Both the position numbers and the translations under genes were made by a program. Shown one piece after another: positions 23,203 through 33,927 of a stretch of 64,000 nucleotides of DNA (positions are counted from its first letter, which is position 1; each line of letters opens with the position of its first letter). A model generated the notes under the pieces. It had not been told where the DNA came from. It worked only from the letters and a program-made list of their open reading frames with translations, and ran no database searches. This stretch comes from Gracilariopsis chorda (taxonomy: Eukaryota; Rhodophyta; Florideophyceae; Gracilariales; Gracilariaceae), in contig NBIV01000075.1 in the NCBI GenBank assembly GCA_003194525.1, forward strand, positions 124,001 through 188,000, given 5' to 3'.

Positions 23203-24258
23203 TTTGCACGAGGAAAGGACACTGGACGACGGACGTCCTTAATATGCCCCCTTCTTATCTAAAAGAGGACAATAAATGGGTTCGTAGCTCGAGAGTACCA
23301 GCAAAAGCATGCAATGCCAATGTAGTGAATAGGCACAAACTGTGACAAAGAACGAAGATGCAAGGTAGAAAGGAAACCCGGTAGTCACTGCAAAACACAA
23401 CTAGCGTCAAAGCCCGGGACAATGTAGCAAAGAGACTACACCAACGGATAACCTACGCAATCAAAACCTTAGATCTAGGGTAGTGCTGATGATCAGTCCA
23501 GTATAGCACAACGGTAAACAAGTACGACCAACACCTTAGGTCTAGTATGTGGCCGAAGTGTACCGTGCTACACAAGACGGGCCCAAACAAAGGCAGTGTA
23601 GTACAATCACGTAGGAAGATGCGGGAGACCGAGCCGCAACAAGTAAAGGGTTGAGTGGTGAAGAGTGTGGTTGATGGCAGGGAGGAGCAGAATGCTCTAA
23701 GAGAACGTGGGGGTTGCCAAAGAGCGGAGAAGTGGTCTGGCCCGAGTTGGCTTGAAGGTTGCCGAACTCGGGCTTTTATAGGCAATTAGGTTAGGCACAC
23801 AATCTCTAGTTATGCATATTAGGTCTAGTTAATAACACATAGCAACCCGTCAGGGGACACATCCTTGCCATGACGGACCAGCTTGGCAAAAGGTATTATA
23901 CCTCGTAGGGTATTTCTTTTTGTGCCTTTGAGTGGACGACACCGCGAGCGACGCGACGTTTGCAGGTGCGCAAGGAGAATGGAGACGGAGCCAATGAGCA
24001 GCACAGGCTCGAAGCTGGGAGGTCGGCGACATTGGCGGTGGCAGGTGCGGTTACTGCGACGCACTAAAGGCGCCGGGCTACGCGACGGCGTGGGCGACAG
24101 ATGGTGGTGCGCGTGGTTGCGTGGTGGCGCGGATGGCGTACGGAAATGCGGGTGGCATGCATATCTATGCGTGAGCATGCCCTTGCCGTGATGGCAGAGC
24201 ATGTAAATTTTGGAGGCATGCCCTGCCATCATGGCAAGGGCATACGTCCACGTTCACT
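23191..24258 (-). repeat. 5' LTR of Gypsy-1
   Basis: Same length as the left LTR. The promoter TATA (TATAAAAG, minus) is at 23773-23780 and the U3 inverted repeat at 24177-24243. The terminal base next to the target site is T where the other LTR has A. Confidence 0.9.
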
Positions 24259-24427
24259 AGATCCTTCTGTTGCGCTTCAGATAACGCCTTTGCACTTTGT
24301 CCCATTAGCTCAGGAAAAAACGAGGGAAGCCTATCTAGTGAAGAAGGATCTTGATAGATACTACAACAATGACATTGAGCGCAGAAGTGACTATTTCGGT
24401 AGTTGTAGAAATTGGAGGAATGCGTAA
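24259..24427 (+). pseudogene. DUF7869-type protein, C-terminal part displaced by Gypsy-1
   Basis: Directly after the right LTR of Gypsy-1 the sequence reads DPSVALQITPLHF ... KTREAYLVKKDLDRYY, ending at TAA 24425-24427. Removing the LTR element and one copy of the GATC-containing target duplication restores the frame left open at 15560. This is the missing tail of the gene starting at 13736. Confidence 0.7.
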
Positions 24428-24691
24428 ATGGTGGTCTGTAGAGCTTTGAATCTTTTTTAAGACATATCTCCGTCAATACAGCTACAATTTGACTTCTGTT
24501 TGCTGGAGATGAAAGCTTAGATTGTTGGCTTCAACTTTGATCTCATTTCTCAGAAGCCGTTTTTTTTGAACCAAACTGGTCATATCTCCGTTCGACTTGA
24601 AAAGCCATTGTGAATCTTTGAAATAGTGTGTTGCACGTTTATAGCTAAGATTCATACTTGTTCTATTATTTCGTGGCCTACTGTGCCACCC
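24428..24691. other. Spacer between DUF7869 tail and MULE
   Basis: No gene. CATATCTCCGT occurs twice (near 24464 and 24581) in AT-rich sequence. It may include the right end of the transposon that held the DUF7869 gene. Confidence 0.4.
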
Positions 24692-24960
24692 AGGGCACAA
24701 GCTGAATCTACACGGTGTATTTTGAGTAAGAACATACCCAATCACAGTGCAGAGTACGGACTGGCGCAAAGAGTGCAGCATTCGAGAGTACGGTCTTCTA
24801 AGGTCATATATGAGAATATTCATCGAACCAGTCACAGGCCGGAGTTCAGGTTCATGTCCAATGGATGCCACCAGTACTCAAACACGATGTGCCAGGTCAC
24901 TCTTCTCATATTCGCAACCAATCAACCCACAGTGCTAAAAGAGCGCGCTTTTCCGTCTTT
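24692..24960 (+). repeat. Left terminal inverted repeat of MULE
   Basis: Begins GGGCACAAGCTGAATCTACA and matches the reverse complement of 30420-30686 at roughly 85-90 percent by eye. Confidence 0.7.
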
Positions 24961-25409
24961 ATCGCAAACCAATGGAGTCGCCCACATCGTCACTGCGATG
25001 ATTCATTTATCTCTGCTTTCGACGTGCAAAAACATTGCTTAGTTATCCGAAATCCTGAAGATGTTAGATTAATTGTCTTTCTACTGAAACACATACGATG
25101 GTTTGACGTGCGGCTGTCTGTAAAGATCGCCGTTTGCAGTTGCTGTTTAGGTTCGATCAGAGCATCAAAAAGGTTTGCCATTCACACATCATAAAGGCAA
25201 ATTTTCAAAAGCAATCTAGCTGTTCCTTCGTTTCAGCGTCGATGAACTTTAAAGACAGAATGTAATATCGGTAAAATCAGGAAACCAGGTCAACATTTTA
25301 CGAGAGTAGACCAAGGAATGATGAAAAACACCTTATCAAAAAATGAAAAAATGAGTCAAGCTATGATAAGCTTACTCGTGTTGAACGCCAAGAATTAGAA
25401 CAGTTCTTC

Positions 25410-27135
25410 ATGAACTTAGAAGTACATTCTGGACTAGTGATCGACAGATTCGGTACTTTGGGTCATCGAGCGTTGCGCAATAACGTATCGCTATTGTTCA
25501 TTAATGACCGAAACGAAGCAGTCTCTAATTTTTTCATCAATAATTGCTACCCTGGGAAGTACTTATGTATTGTACTCAAAAGTGCCGGAATATTCAGTCT
25601 CGAATGGAGGAAAGCAGTTGCTTCCTGTAGTTGTCTGACGGTGCATATCTCGTGGGTTTGGCAAAGTCTTTTTATTCTACGAGGTCTTCTACTCAGTAAA
25701 GAATGGAACATCTCGATGTGTTTGTGGAATATTTCGAGAGAAGCTTTATGTGGAAGAATCGGAAGTTACAACTGTCGTATGCCCTCTGAACTTCACTGGT
25801 GAACATTTGCGACTTATTGTAGGAACTCGCGATATCAGTGCCTTGAGAACGCAAGAGCGTCGAACAGTGTTTTTCGGGGATAGAATGAGGTGGAAGTATC
25901 CTATTTATATTCTTCACTTCTGCAAAGCGGTGTTTGATAGAGCTTTTCCACATTCTTCAGCACGATGGCACATCTCACCTGATAACTACCTCTTGGATAC
26001 GATGAAATTCCAAAGGCAGCCCGATGTTTATAGCTGTAAAGCATACGTCCTCGCAGGGTTCTGCACGTTCGCTGAAACTCCCAAGACCCTTCCTGACAAG
26101 ACGTTTGCTTAAGGGTACGAAAACTCTCTAACAGATCGTTTCCGATGGATTTCAGCCAAAGTGAGGGACTTGAATATAATCCGTGCGACAGAAGAGAGTG
26201 GCTCTGATGAAATAGAGGAGGGAGATGTGTCTGTTTTTCAGCACAAGAACAAGATAGAACTGCTCAAAGAACGGAATAGGAAAAGCAAGATAGACTAGCA
26301 CCAAAAAGGGGATGCAGTAGACACTAGAACTGATGGAGGGCTTGAAAAAGAATCCGATTCTGTGATAGGAATTGAAACAATTGGTGACGTAATTCGAACA
26401 GCGTTCTCATCCCTCCCGAATGGCTTTCCAATTCAAGATGGAAAGGCTGCTGAAGTAGATAGGAACGAGTCATGCGGAGGGTATCTAGAGGTAGTTCAGA
26501 GAAAAGAGGGGATGTGGTATGGAAAGGAGTACGACAAATGTGTACTGCACTACTACCGACGAAGGCGAATCAGATTTGATGACTCAGCATGTTTTATTTC
26601 TAGTCTCATCGAAGATATACTGCAATCTATATAGAAGAGAGATGATAAAAGTACTGGGAACAGTGATAAGAATGATAAGAGAAGAACGAGCAGGGGGAGA
26701 GGACGTTATATCGCATTCATTTTGAGCGTCTCGAATAAAGCGAATAAGGAATGGGAAGTATCTGATCTGCCATAATTCGTGTTTCAAATGTGTAGAGCTG
26801 GGGAGACGTTTGGATTGAAACTCTTTCAGAAGATATACAGAAAGTTCGTACAATACCATCACCTCATCAACGTGCGATTACGCTGTGTGCGCTACAAACG
26901 TCCAGATTCATGTCGTGCAGCAATACTGGCGAAGGTACAGAATTCTACAATGCCTTGGTCGGTCTCGAGAACATTTACTAATAATCAAGAACCATTGGTG
27001 GCTTCTGATATCAATTCAATCGAATTATACGATGCTTTTATCACATCACTTTGTGATAGAACCAAAGAATGGATGAAGAAAAATGCTTTCATGGATGCAG
27101 CTAGTCGTTGGAAGTGTTTTGATTCAATTTTATGA
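25410..27135 (+). pseudogene. Ulp1/C48-like protease ORF of the MULE (degenerate)
   Basis: From 25750 a single frame continues to 27135 with stops at about 26110, 26296, 26632 and 26776; the part before 25750 is in another frame. The segment PLNFTGEHLRLIVG (His of the Ulp1 triad) and the later QRQPDVYSCKAYVLA (Gln and nucleophile Cys) match the C48 deSUMOylase-like fold. The residue after Cys is Lys instead of the usual Gly, and Leu replaces the Trp that normally follows His. The C-terminal half (26362-27135) is not recognised. In other MULEs such ORFs were captured from host Ulp1 genes; their role in transposition is unclear. Confidence 0.6.
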
Positions 27136-27283
27136 TTAGAAACGCCACTTGTTACCAAGGACGTCAGTGGGGGCTAGACAATATCCGGCTCTTAGGGTCG
27201 TAACAGCTACAGTACCACAAAAGAATGCATTTCAGTAAGAAATAAGTCTCCATCGCCTTGAAATTCGTACTGCTAGAGAAGAA

Positions 27284-30249
27284 ATGCTACGGAGTGGGGA
27301 TGAACCTCGCTGCACAGCGGGGCTGGAATCTTTGGAGAGTTGTTTTGAAGATTTAGAATGCATGGAGTCTGGCAGCGAAATTCCCGAAGCGCAAGCAAAG
27401 AGATGTGTAGAGAGGAGACCAATTATTGAACTCACGGTGGCCGAAGGTAATATAAAGAACAGCTGGGACAGATCAGAAGATATCTTCGCTCCGAATGAAG
27501 TATCAGAGCACAGTGTGGTACAGGACAAAAGCCTAGCCATAGATAGTTTCTTGGACTACGATTCTGTTCTTTGCTATCATCTCTTTGGCAATAACTCAGT
27601 GGAAGAATCTTTGCAGTACTTTCAAGATAGCTCTTTCAAAGAATCATCGTAAGAGAGCTCAGAGACACCGACTACCGTTGCAGACGCCGCAGAGAAAGGT
27701 GGGGCGCTCTTTGTAGAATCTTTACTATCTTTTCTATCAGAGGTACAGTAGAACGCTTTGGAGTCATATGTTCTGGAACAAGTACAACAAATTGCGTTTT
27801 GCTTTGGGTACAATCTTTTCACTCGCACATCAACCTATCACAAGCATCTAAGCGCTGTCTCTGGCAGCACAGATACTACGAGGAATACTTCTGTGCTGGA
27901 AAGAGAATTCATTAGGTGTAAAGGAAAATGCTTTCCATTTGAGTGCATTATAAGGACTCGAACTGCGATGTCGAGCAAGGAGGGAGATGAAAGCAATGTT
28001 AAGTTGTGCTCATGCCACATGAAAGTTACGATGCGTAGCCACGTTCCTGATCTCGCATCAGTGAGGAAGCACCTACCCCCAGATCTCCAAAATGAAGCTT
28101 CAGAACTGAAACACGAGCTCCCTATTCTATTTGGGGAAATTATGCAGCTATTGGAACGAAAATACAGCGTCCTAAGTGGTCGAAAATCTGTGCGAAATAG
28201 ACTTTCGTATTTCCGAGACGATGAAACACAAAAGAGGGAAGAATGAATGCGATTGTGCAAAGAGCTGCTGCTTATTTGCGATAAAAACTCTACGTACAAG
28301 GTCTCTCTATTTATTAAGGAGGATGGGAGGTTAGAGTGGGCCTCTTGGACCTAAAAGGAATAGCTGGATGACTACGCTCGGCGCGGTCTTGTAACCGGAG
28401 CCAGCATTGCCTGCAAAGCCCTTTCCAACCACTTTTAGTTACCACTTCTAACTGTGAATGGCTGCTCTAAAGACGGCTTTGTACTAACATTCTTTATGGG
28501 GTTCATTTCAAGCGAAACCAAAGAATGCTTCTAGCGAATACCGAAAGATTTCAGCTCCACTATACGCGTTTCGCCCGCAATGATAGCTATGGATCAGATC
28601 ATAGCTTGTATTAATGCAACCAGGAAGGTATTTCCGCATTCTTACATATCGCTTAACGAGTGGCATCTCAACCAGAATCAGTTGAAGAACTGTATTAACT
28701 GGTGTTCCAAGATAAGGAGAAAGCGGATGGTGCAACAGATGCCGAATGAACTGTTTAAAATTAGGCAGTCGAAGACGTAAGACAGTTTCATATCTCGTCG
28801 AAATGAATTTGAAATAACATACTTTTACTCTTTTCAACTAGAACCTCCTCCGTGGTTCAAATTTGTCTGCCGGAAACATCACGAGATGGTCATTGCTTTT
28901 TATTGCAATCGATCTATGCCGTTTCGTTTCTTATTCCAGGGTACTGGTTACACGGAGAGATCGAACGCCTTTTATCTAGGCATATTGTTCAGAGGAAAGT
29001 TCGAATTTGGAAAATTCCATGGAGTATGGCCAATCTAGCCGCGAAGAAGAAAGAAGACCGTTTTCTGGCGAGGGCCAAATACTTGAAGTCCCAGAGCTGG
29101 ACTCATCATAGAGTCTCTACCTGCCAGTTCCCGGTATCAAAAGACATACTACAGAAGCTTATCATAGATTGTACGCCCTACTGCCTGCAGAAGTTTGTGG
29201 ATCTGAGTGAAACGTCCAGTAAGCAGTACGTCGTCCTCGATGCAAACGTCGAATCGGTCTCCGGAGAAAGGTGGCCGCATGTAAGAGTTGGAGATGAAGA
29301 ACTTCTGAAAGAATTGGTATTATTCAAGTTGAAACGGTTGGGGGAATCCAATATTTCCAAGGGTACACAACAGCCGGGAAACGTCTATGAGGTTTACATG
29401 GCTCTTTGTGCCAATTCATCCTCCTGATCTCCATTCCAACATCTGCTTACAGCCTGCACTTGCGGTCAGCACGCAGTGGCAGGTTTTTCCTGTCGTCATA
29501 TAGTCCGCTGTGCTGTAAAATACCACGAGATACAGCTTCACAAAAAACGTTTTAAGGAGAGTATTGGGATCGCGAGTCTAAATTGAGCTTCTGTTTGATA
29601 ATTACTGGAAGCAAATTGCAGACGAGAGTACAACGATCTACCTCTCTGACCTACAGAGCACAATTGGAAACCACCATCAGAAGACTAAGGCTAGTCAGCG
29701 AAAGAACATTCTTCAGGACGCTAAAGAACTCGAAAAAGATCGAGAGTTAGATATAAGTAGTGAAGTACACGAAGAGGTTGAATCATACTTTTCAAGCTCG
29801 GACGGAAAGAAAATGTTCGACAAAATGTATCATTTGGCTACCAGCTTAGGACCTGCAGCAGTTCGCAGCTTAAAAACCGTCTTCGATCACGCCATCAATT
29901 CACTCTCCAAATGCCATTTCCCATTACCCCCATGCGAGAACACTCTCCAAACATACATTTCATGGCGAAATCTTATCCTAGAACATGGAGCAAATTCTGC
30001 ATCCAGTTTACCTCTAGTTAAGAATCCAAACCATATACTCGTAGCAAAAAGCAAAAGCGGGGGTGTATGAAATCAGAGAAAAAGAAGAAAACAAGATCGG
30101 CAAACATTGATCAGCCAAACACCATAGGATCGCAACCTTTGTCTTTGATTCAATCATCTAGAGGCTTTCGAAAGCTAACGCCCTCGCAGCAAAAAGAGAT
30201 CGTTAACGAAGCAATTGAAAAGGGTCTTGTTATCATTAATAGTCAGTAA
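27284..30249 (+). pseudogene. MULE transposase with SWIM zinc finger (degenerate)
   Basis: An acidic N-terminus is followed by a FAR1/FLYWCH-like Cys/His region (CKGKCFPF ... CSCHMKV), the transposase core LPLLTVNGCSKDGF ... FISSETKECF (28436-28532), the D-containing AMDQIIACINATRKVFP and EWHLNQN (28580-28690), and a SWIM finger CTCG ... FSCRHI (29455-29500). Reading stays in one frame from 27284 to about 28780 through at least seven stops, then shifts by one and shifts back near 29585. The first catalytic Asp (normally D-x-TY) is not recognisable. The final part (29585-30249) is basic. Active enzymes of this family cut and join at the inverted repeats. Confidence 0.75.
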
Positions 30250-30419
30250 ACTGACACTTTTGACAATAAACGTGGCGGCGGAAGATTTGTAGCAGACGGA
30301 AGACTGTACTGCCTAGAAGATAGGTATGACTGCGCGATAGTTACGGTTGCGACGGCAGAAGATTTGTACCAGACTGAAAGTGGTGCTGCCCAGCCGAAGG
30401 CAAGTTTTGAGTTGGAAAC

Positions 30420-30686
30420 AACGAGAAAACGCACTCTTTTTGCTCTGTGGGTTGATTGGTTGGGAATATGAAAAACGTGACCTAGCACGTTGTGGTTGGG
30501 TACTGGTGGCATCTATGCGACATGAACCTGAACTTCGGCCTGTTACTGGGTCGATGCATATGCTCATATATGATCTTAGAAAACCGTACTCTCCAATGCT
30601 GCACTCTTTACGCCAGTCCGTACTTTGCACTGTGATTTGGTATGTCCTTACTCAAAATAGACCGTATAGATTCAGCTCGTGCGGCC
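30420..30686 (-). repeat. Right terminal inverted repeat of MULE
   Basis: The reverse complement starts GGCCGCACGAGCTGAATC and follows the left repeat through the CCAATCAACCCACAG segment. Confidence 0.7.
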
Positions 30687-30806
30687 TTGTAGTGACAAAA
30701 ACGTGCAGACCGCATTTACGACACACTATGTAATATTATTCTTAGTTTTATCATGAACGCATAGTACTGAACGCAGGCAGGCCTTCCCGTTGCACGTTAC
30801 ACTACT

Positions 30807-31540
30807 GTATATCCGCCCGGATGTAATGTTGCAAAATGATTAATTTTTGAAGGTTTTGAACCTTTCATACACGCGTCAGAAACGGTGTTTTTGAATCAAA
30901 AGTACGTTATTGATATCAAAGAAGGCTGTTTTCTGAAGCTCTGTAGTAAATTCGACATAATTTTAAAGGAAATATCTATTAAACCATCAGGTTGTCTTTT
31001 GTTCCTGCTTCTCACCGAGCATTAACAACAGAGGTTTAGAATAGAACAGGTTGCATACAATCTATGGACTACAAAAGGCAAAAAAAACGATCAAAATAAC
31101 TAACATTAAAGGTCAAGTTGATTGTTTTGACCTCATATAAAGTCCGCGATCGGATAGACACTAATGTATATCCGCCCGGATGTAATGTTGCAAAATGATT
31201 AATTTTTAAAGGTTTTGAACCTTTCATACACGCGTCAGAAAGGGTGATTTTGAAAGAAAAGAAAGTTTTTGATATCCAAGAAAGGTCTTTACTCAAGGTC
31301 GGTAGTAAATTCGACACATTTTTCAAGCACATCTCTATTATCCCATCTGGTTTTCTTATGTTTTTGATTCTCGCCGAGCATAAACAACAGAGGCTTAGAT
31401 TTTTTGCTATACAATAACAGGTTTCATAACTTCTACAGAGTACAAAGAAGGAAAACATCCGATCAAAATAACTAGTATTAAAGGTTAAGTTGATTGTTTT
31501 GACCTCATATGAGGTCGGGTGGTCCGATAGACACTAGAGT
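30807..31540. repeat. Tandem duplication of a ~360-bp unit
   Basis: Two diverged copies start with GTATATCCGCCCGGATGTAA at 30807 and 31166 and end with a GATAGACACTA-type sequence. Within each, GTTTTGAACCTTTCATACAC and TTAAGTTGATTGTTTTGACC are well kept. No coding content. TATCCGCCCGGAT near each start is partly palindromic. Confidence 0.75.
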
Positions 31541-33702
31541 CGCGCTGTGATGTGGCTCCGTATTTATTGCTTACGCCAAGTCACCAAATGTTCTATTAAT
31601 TTCACCGCGCTCGGTTTTGGTGTATCCATGTTTACAATATTAACCAAAAATACTGATCTCTCTTGCTGCGTGCAGTCACCGAGTGATCACTATTTTTAAC
31701 GTATTGGATACTTCTTATTGTAGAAGCAGAAAGCTGGTCAACCCACTATGGAAGTCTGCCGTGCTGGCTGAACAAGCAACAATCCCATCGACTGATCTTT
31801 TCCGGATTTTTGCACGATTGGCTGAGTTATACATATCTGTTTGTCTATTATCTGTTTTGCTGCTTTTTTTCGGATTCACTGTGGAATGGAACAGCGCTTA
31901 CACAGACCCATGCACTCAGTTGACCAGCTTGTAACCCGAGTTTTGGTAGCACGTCGGTGATTTTATCCGAAAACCACCTCTATTTTACACCAAAACCTCA
32001 ATGATCCGAAAAGCTCTGCCACTGTCCTTATTTTTCAAAATAAGGAGACTTGGAAGAATTTGAGAGGAGATGACGCTTCAGCATATTTCTCTACAGATTT
32101 TGGTTCGGTAGCCTCCGTTTATACAATCGGACGTATCACATCGTGTATATTTCCTACCCAACGTGGCTTTAAAAGCTGTTTCATCTCGATTCCAATTGAA
32201 ATTGTGGTGAAGGCATATACCTGGAACCTATTCGTTAAGTAGTTCCGTCTAACCTTCCTAAAAATGTGTATAACAACCAGTGGCAACCCCTAAAAACATT
32301 TAGAAGAAACACGGGCAGAGTCTTTTTTGCGCGCCCATTTCTCATGCCATAATGCCGGCGGAGATGTTTGAAACGCATCAGTGGCACTTATAAAGCATTT
32401 GTTCAATGAACATCAAATGTTTTGGACGTCCCAAAATTTCTCTACCGGGCTTTGCACAAAACGAACGGTCTTTGCACAACTTTACCTTTCTTTTGCTTTC
32501 TAGTTATATTTTAATAGGTTATGGGTTCTGCGCTAGCCATCTTTTGATGTTGATATTTCTTGTTTTATTGCATTGTGCTATTACTCTCACGAAAAAACCA
32601 GAGGGGAGTAATCTGATCGCATAATTTTTGCATATTGTTAAAATTAATCGTGTACTACTCCTGCCATGAGGGTTTTTACTCCAAAATGCATATATGTAGT
32701 GTCGCGGTTCGTGGCAAGTATTGTACGCTCAACGGCCATTTTTACTTCCTTTATGGCTAAAAAGATCGTTGCCTTGCATTATATACAGTTAGATAAACAA
32801 AGGTTCAATATACGTCAATTATTTGTTTTGCATAGCTTTCTGAAGAGAACATAATTTTATTATGCTAATGTTTGTTTGCTTTATGATAATAAAAAATGAT
32901 TTTTTTTTAAGCTCTACGATTGCATTTCGGCGTTACTGTTTTACACACAACCGTTTTTCATGTGCTGCTTTTCTATATGTGGTCTGTCATTGTATAAAAA
33001 GCACCATGACGTTTTTGCTTTTGAAAACTTATACCTTGTTCGGAGGAAGACGTTGGGAGAGCTTGTGGTAGATTTAAAGGAGATTGCAAATGGGAGAGCA
33101 GATTGGGAGCGGTACGTCCTGAAATTTGGACGGTCTCAAATTGAGCCCTTTCCCAATTTAGCTCGCAAGAGGGTTTGTCCAATCCATTCGGCTACAGAAG
33201 CAATGTCTTCTGTTTTCGCGTGTGAAGGATACGCATGGGTGACGCAATGGGCTACTACACGTTTCAGTCATTAGTTCTAACGAACGTACAGTAGCTTCGT
33301 GGCAAGATATGGTAGAGGCGGTATACGAATAATGACTTAGGGCCTCTGTAAATGCATGCTGTTAAGAACTGTCGGTTCTGTTTTCGGCCACGATGATGAG
33401 ACCAAGCCTTGGAAGAAGAAACAAGGTTATCAAATCAAACCCAACTGGTGCACAGATGGTATCATTAATGGACGGTAGGATAGTACTGCTGCCGCCTCAC
33501 TTGCAATTCTGAAAAATGCAGAAAAGGGCAAAAGCAGCCGTCAGCAGCCATAAGGAACCGTTTACATGCAAAAGTGAATTCTTCAATTCTACCCTCCACG
33601 TGCACCACGAGCCCCTACCTCGGGGCCAGCCTCCGATTGCTACGCAAGTAGGTCAAACAAAGCAGGAACGAACCGGTCATAAAGAGTCAGAGACGTCCTC
33701 CG
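31541..33702. other. AT-rich intergenic region
   Basis: Several ORFs of 60-105 codons occur, but none has a recognisable domain. One at 32960-33274 encodes 104 residues including ERYVLKFGRSQIEPFPNLARK. I see no supported gene; it could hold very old transposon remains. Confidence 0.4.
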
Positions 33703-33709
33703 TATAAAT
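33703..33709 (+). promoter_or_regulatory. Possible TATA box of second vWA gene
   Basis: TATAAAT lies 219 bases before the ATG at 33928, farther than in the other genes of the window, so support is moderate. Confidence 0.35.
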
Positions 33710-33927
33710 CGACCTCGACGCATGTCCCAACTGCCGCCGCGACCTCTGAACATTGATAAGAGGCGTAAACTAACTTCTGCTTCAACAGATTTTCACGAGC
33801 TGTATTCTTGCTTTGTTTTCATTCGTAGTGCTTACGACATTTAACAAGTCCATACCTTGGTGATATCGAGACTACCAAAGCAATTTCAATCTTGTATTCA
33901 ATTCTGATCTGAAAGGCTGACAACAGC

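Larger units (their letters stand above)
15561..24258 (-). mobile_element. Ty3/Gypsy LTR retrotransposon, Gypsy-1 (full length, inactive)
   Basis: Two 1068-bp LTRs (15561-16628 and 23191-24258) flank a minus-strand gag-pol. The flanking 5-mers TGATC (15556-15560) and AGATC (24259-24263) look like a target-site duplication with one change. A primer-binding site lies at 23178-23190 and a purine-rich tract just right of 16628. Protease, reverse transcriptase, RNase H and integrase follow in the Ty3/Gypsy order. By hand count the LTRs differ at about 43 positions without any gap, so the insertion is not recent. The coding part has eight in-frame stops and two compensating 1-bp indels. Confidence 0.92.
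24692..30686 (+). mobile_element. MULE (Mutator-like) transposon with long inverted repeats and an Ulp1-like ORF
   Basis: Inverted repeats of about 265 bp (24692-24960 and 30420-30686) enclose a plus-strand gene set: an Ulp1-protease-like ORF and a MULE transposase ending in a SWIM zinc finger. MULEs carrying an Ulp1-like protease (Kaonashi type) are known in plants. A 8-10-bp target duplication was not evident, so the exact ends are uncertain by several bases. Both ORFs are riddled with in-frame stops; the element cannot move by itself. Confidence 0.75.

Noticed and set aside
15561..24258. RIP-like mutation as the cause of stops in Gypsy-1
   Set aside because: LTR differences include many transversions and both directions of transitions; no C-to-T/G-to-A excess was evident by eye.
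24639..24653. Helitron or LTR relation of the inverted repeats at 24692 and 30686
   Set aside because: The enclosed MULE transposase and long inverted repeats explain them as MULE ends.
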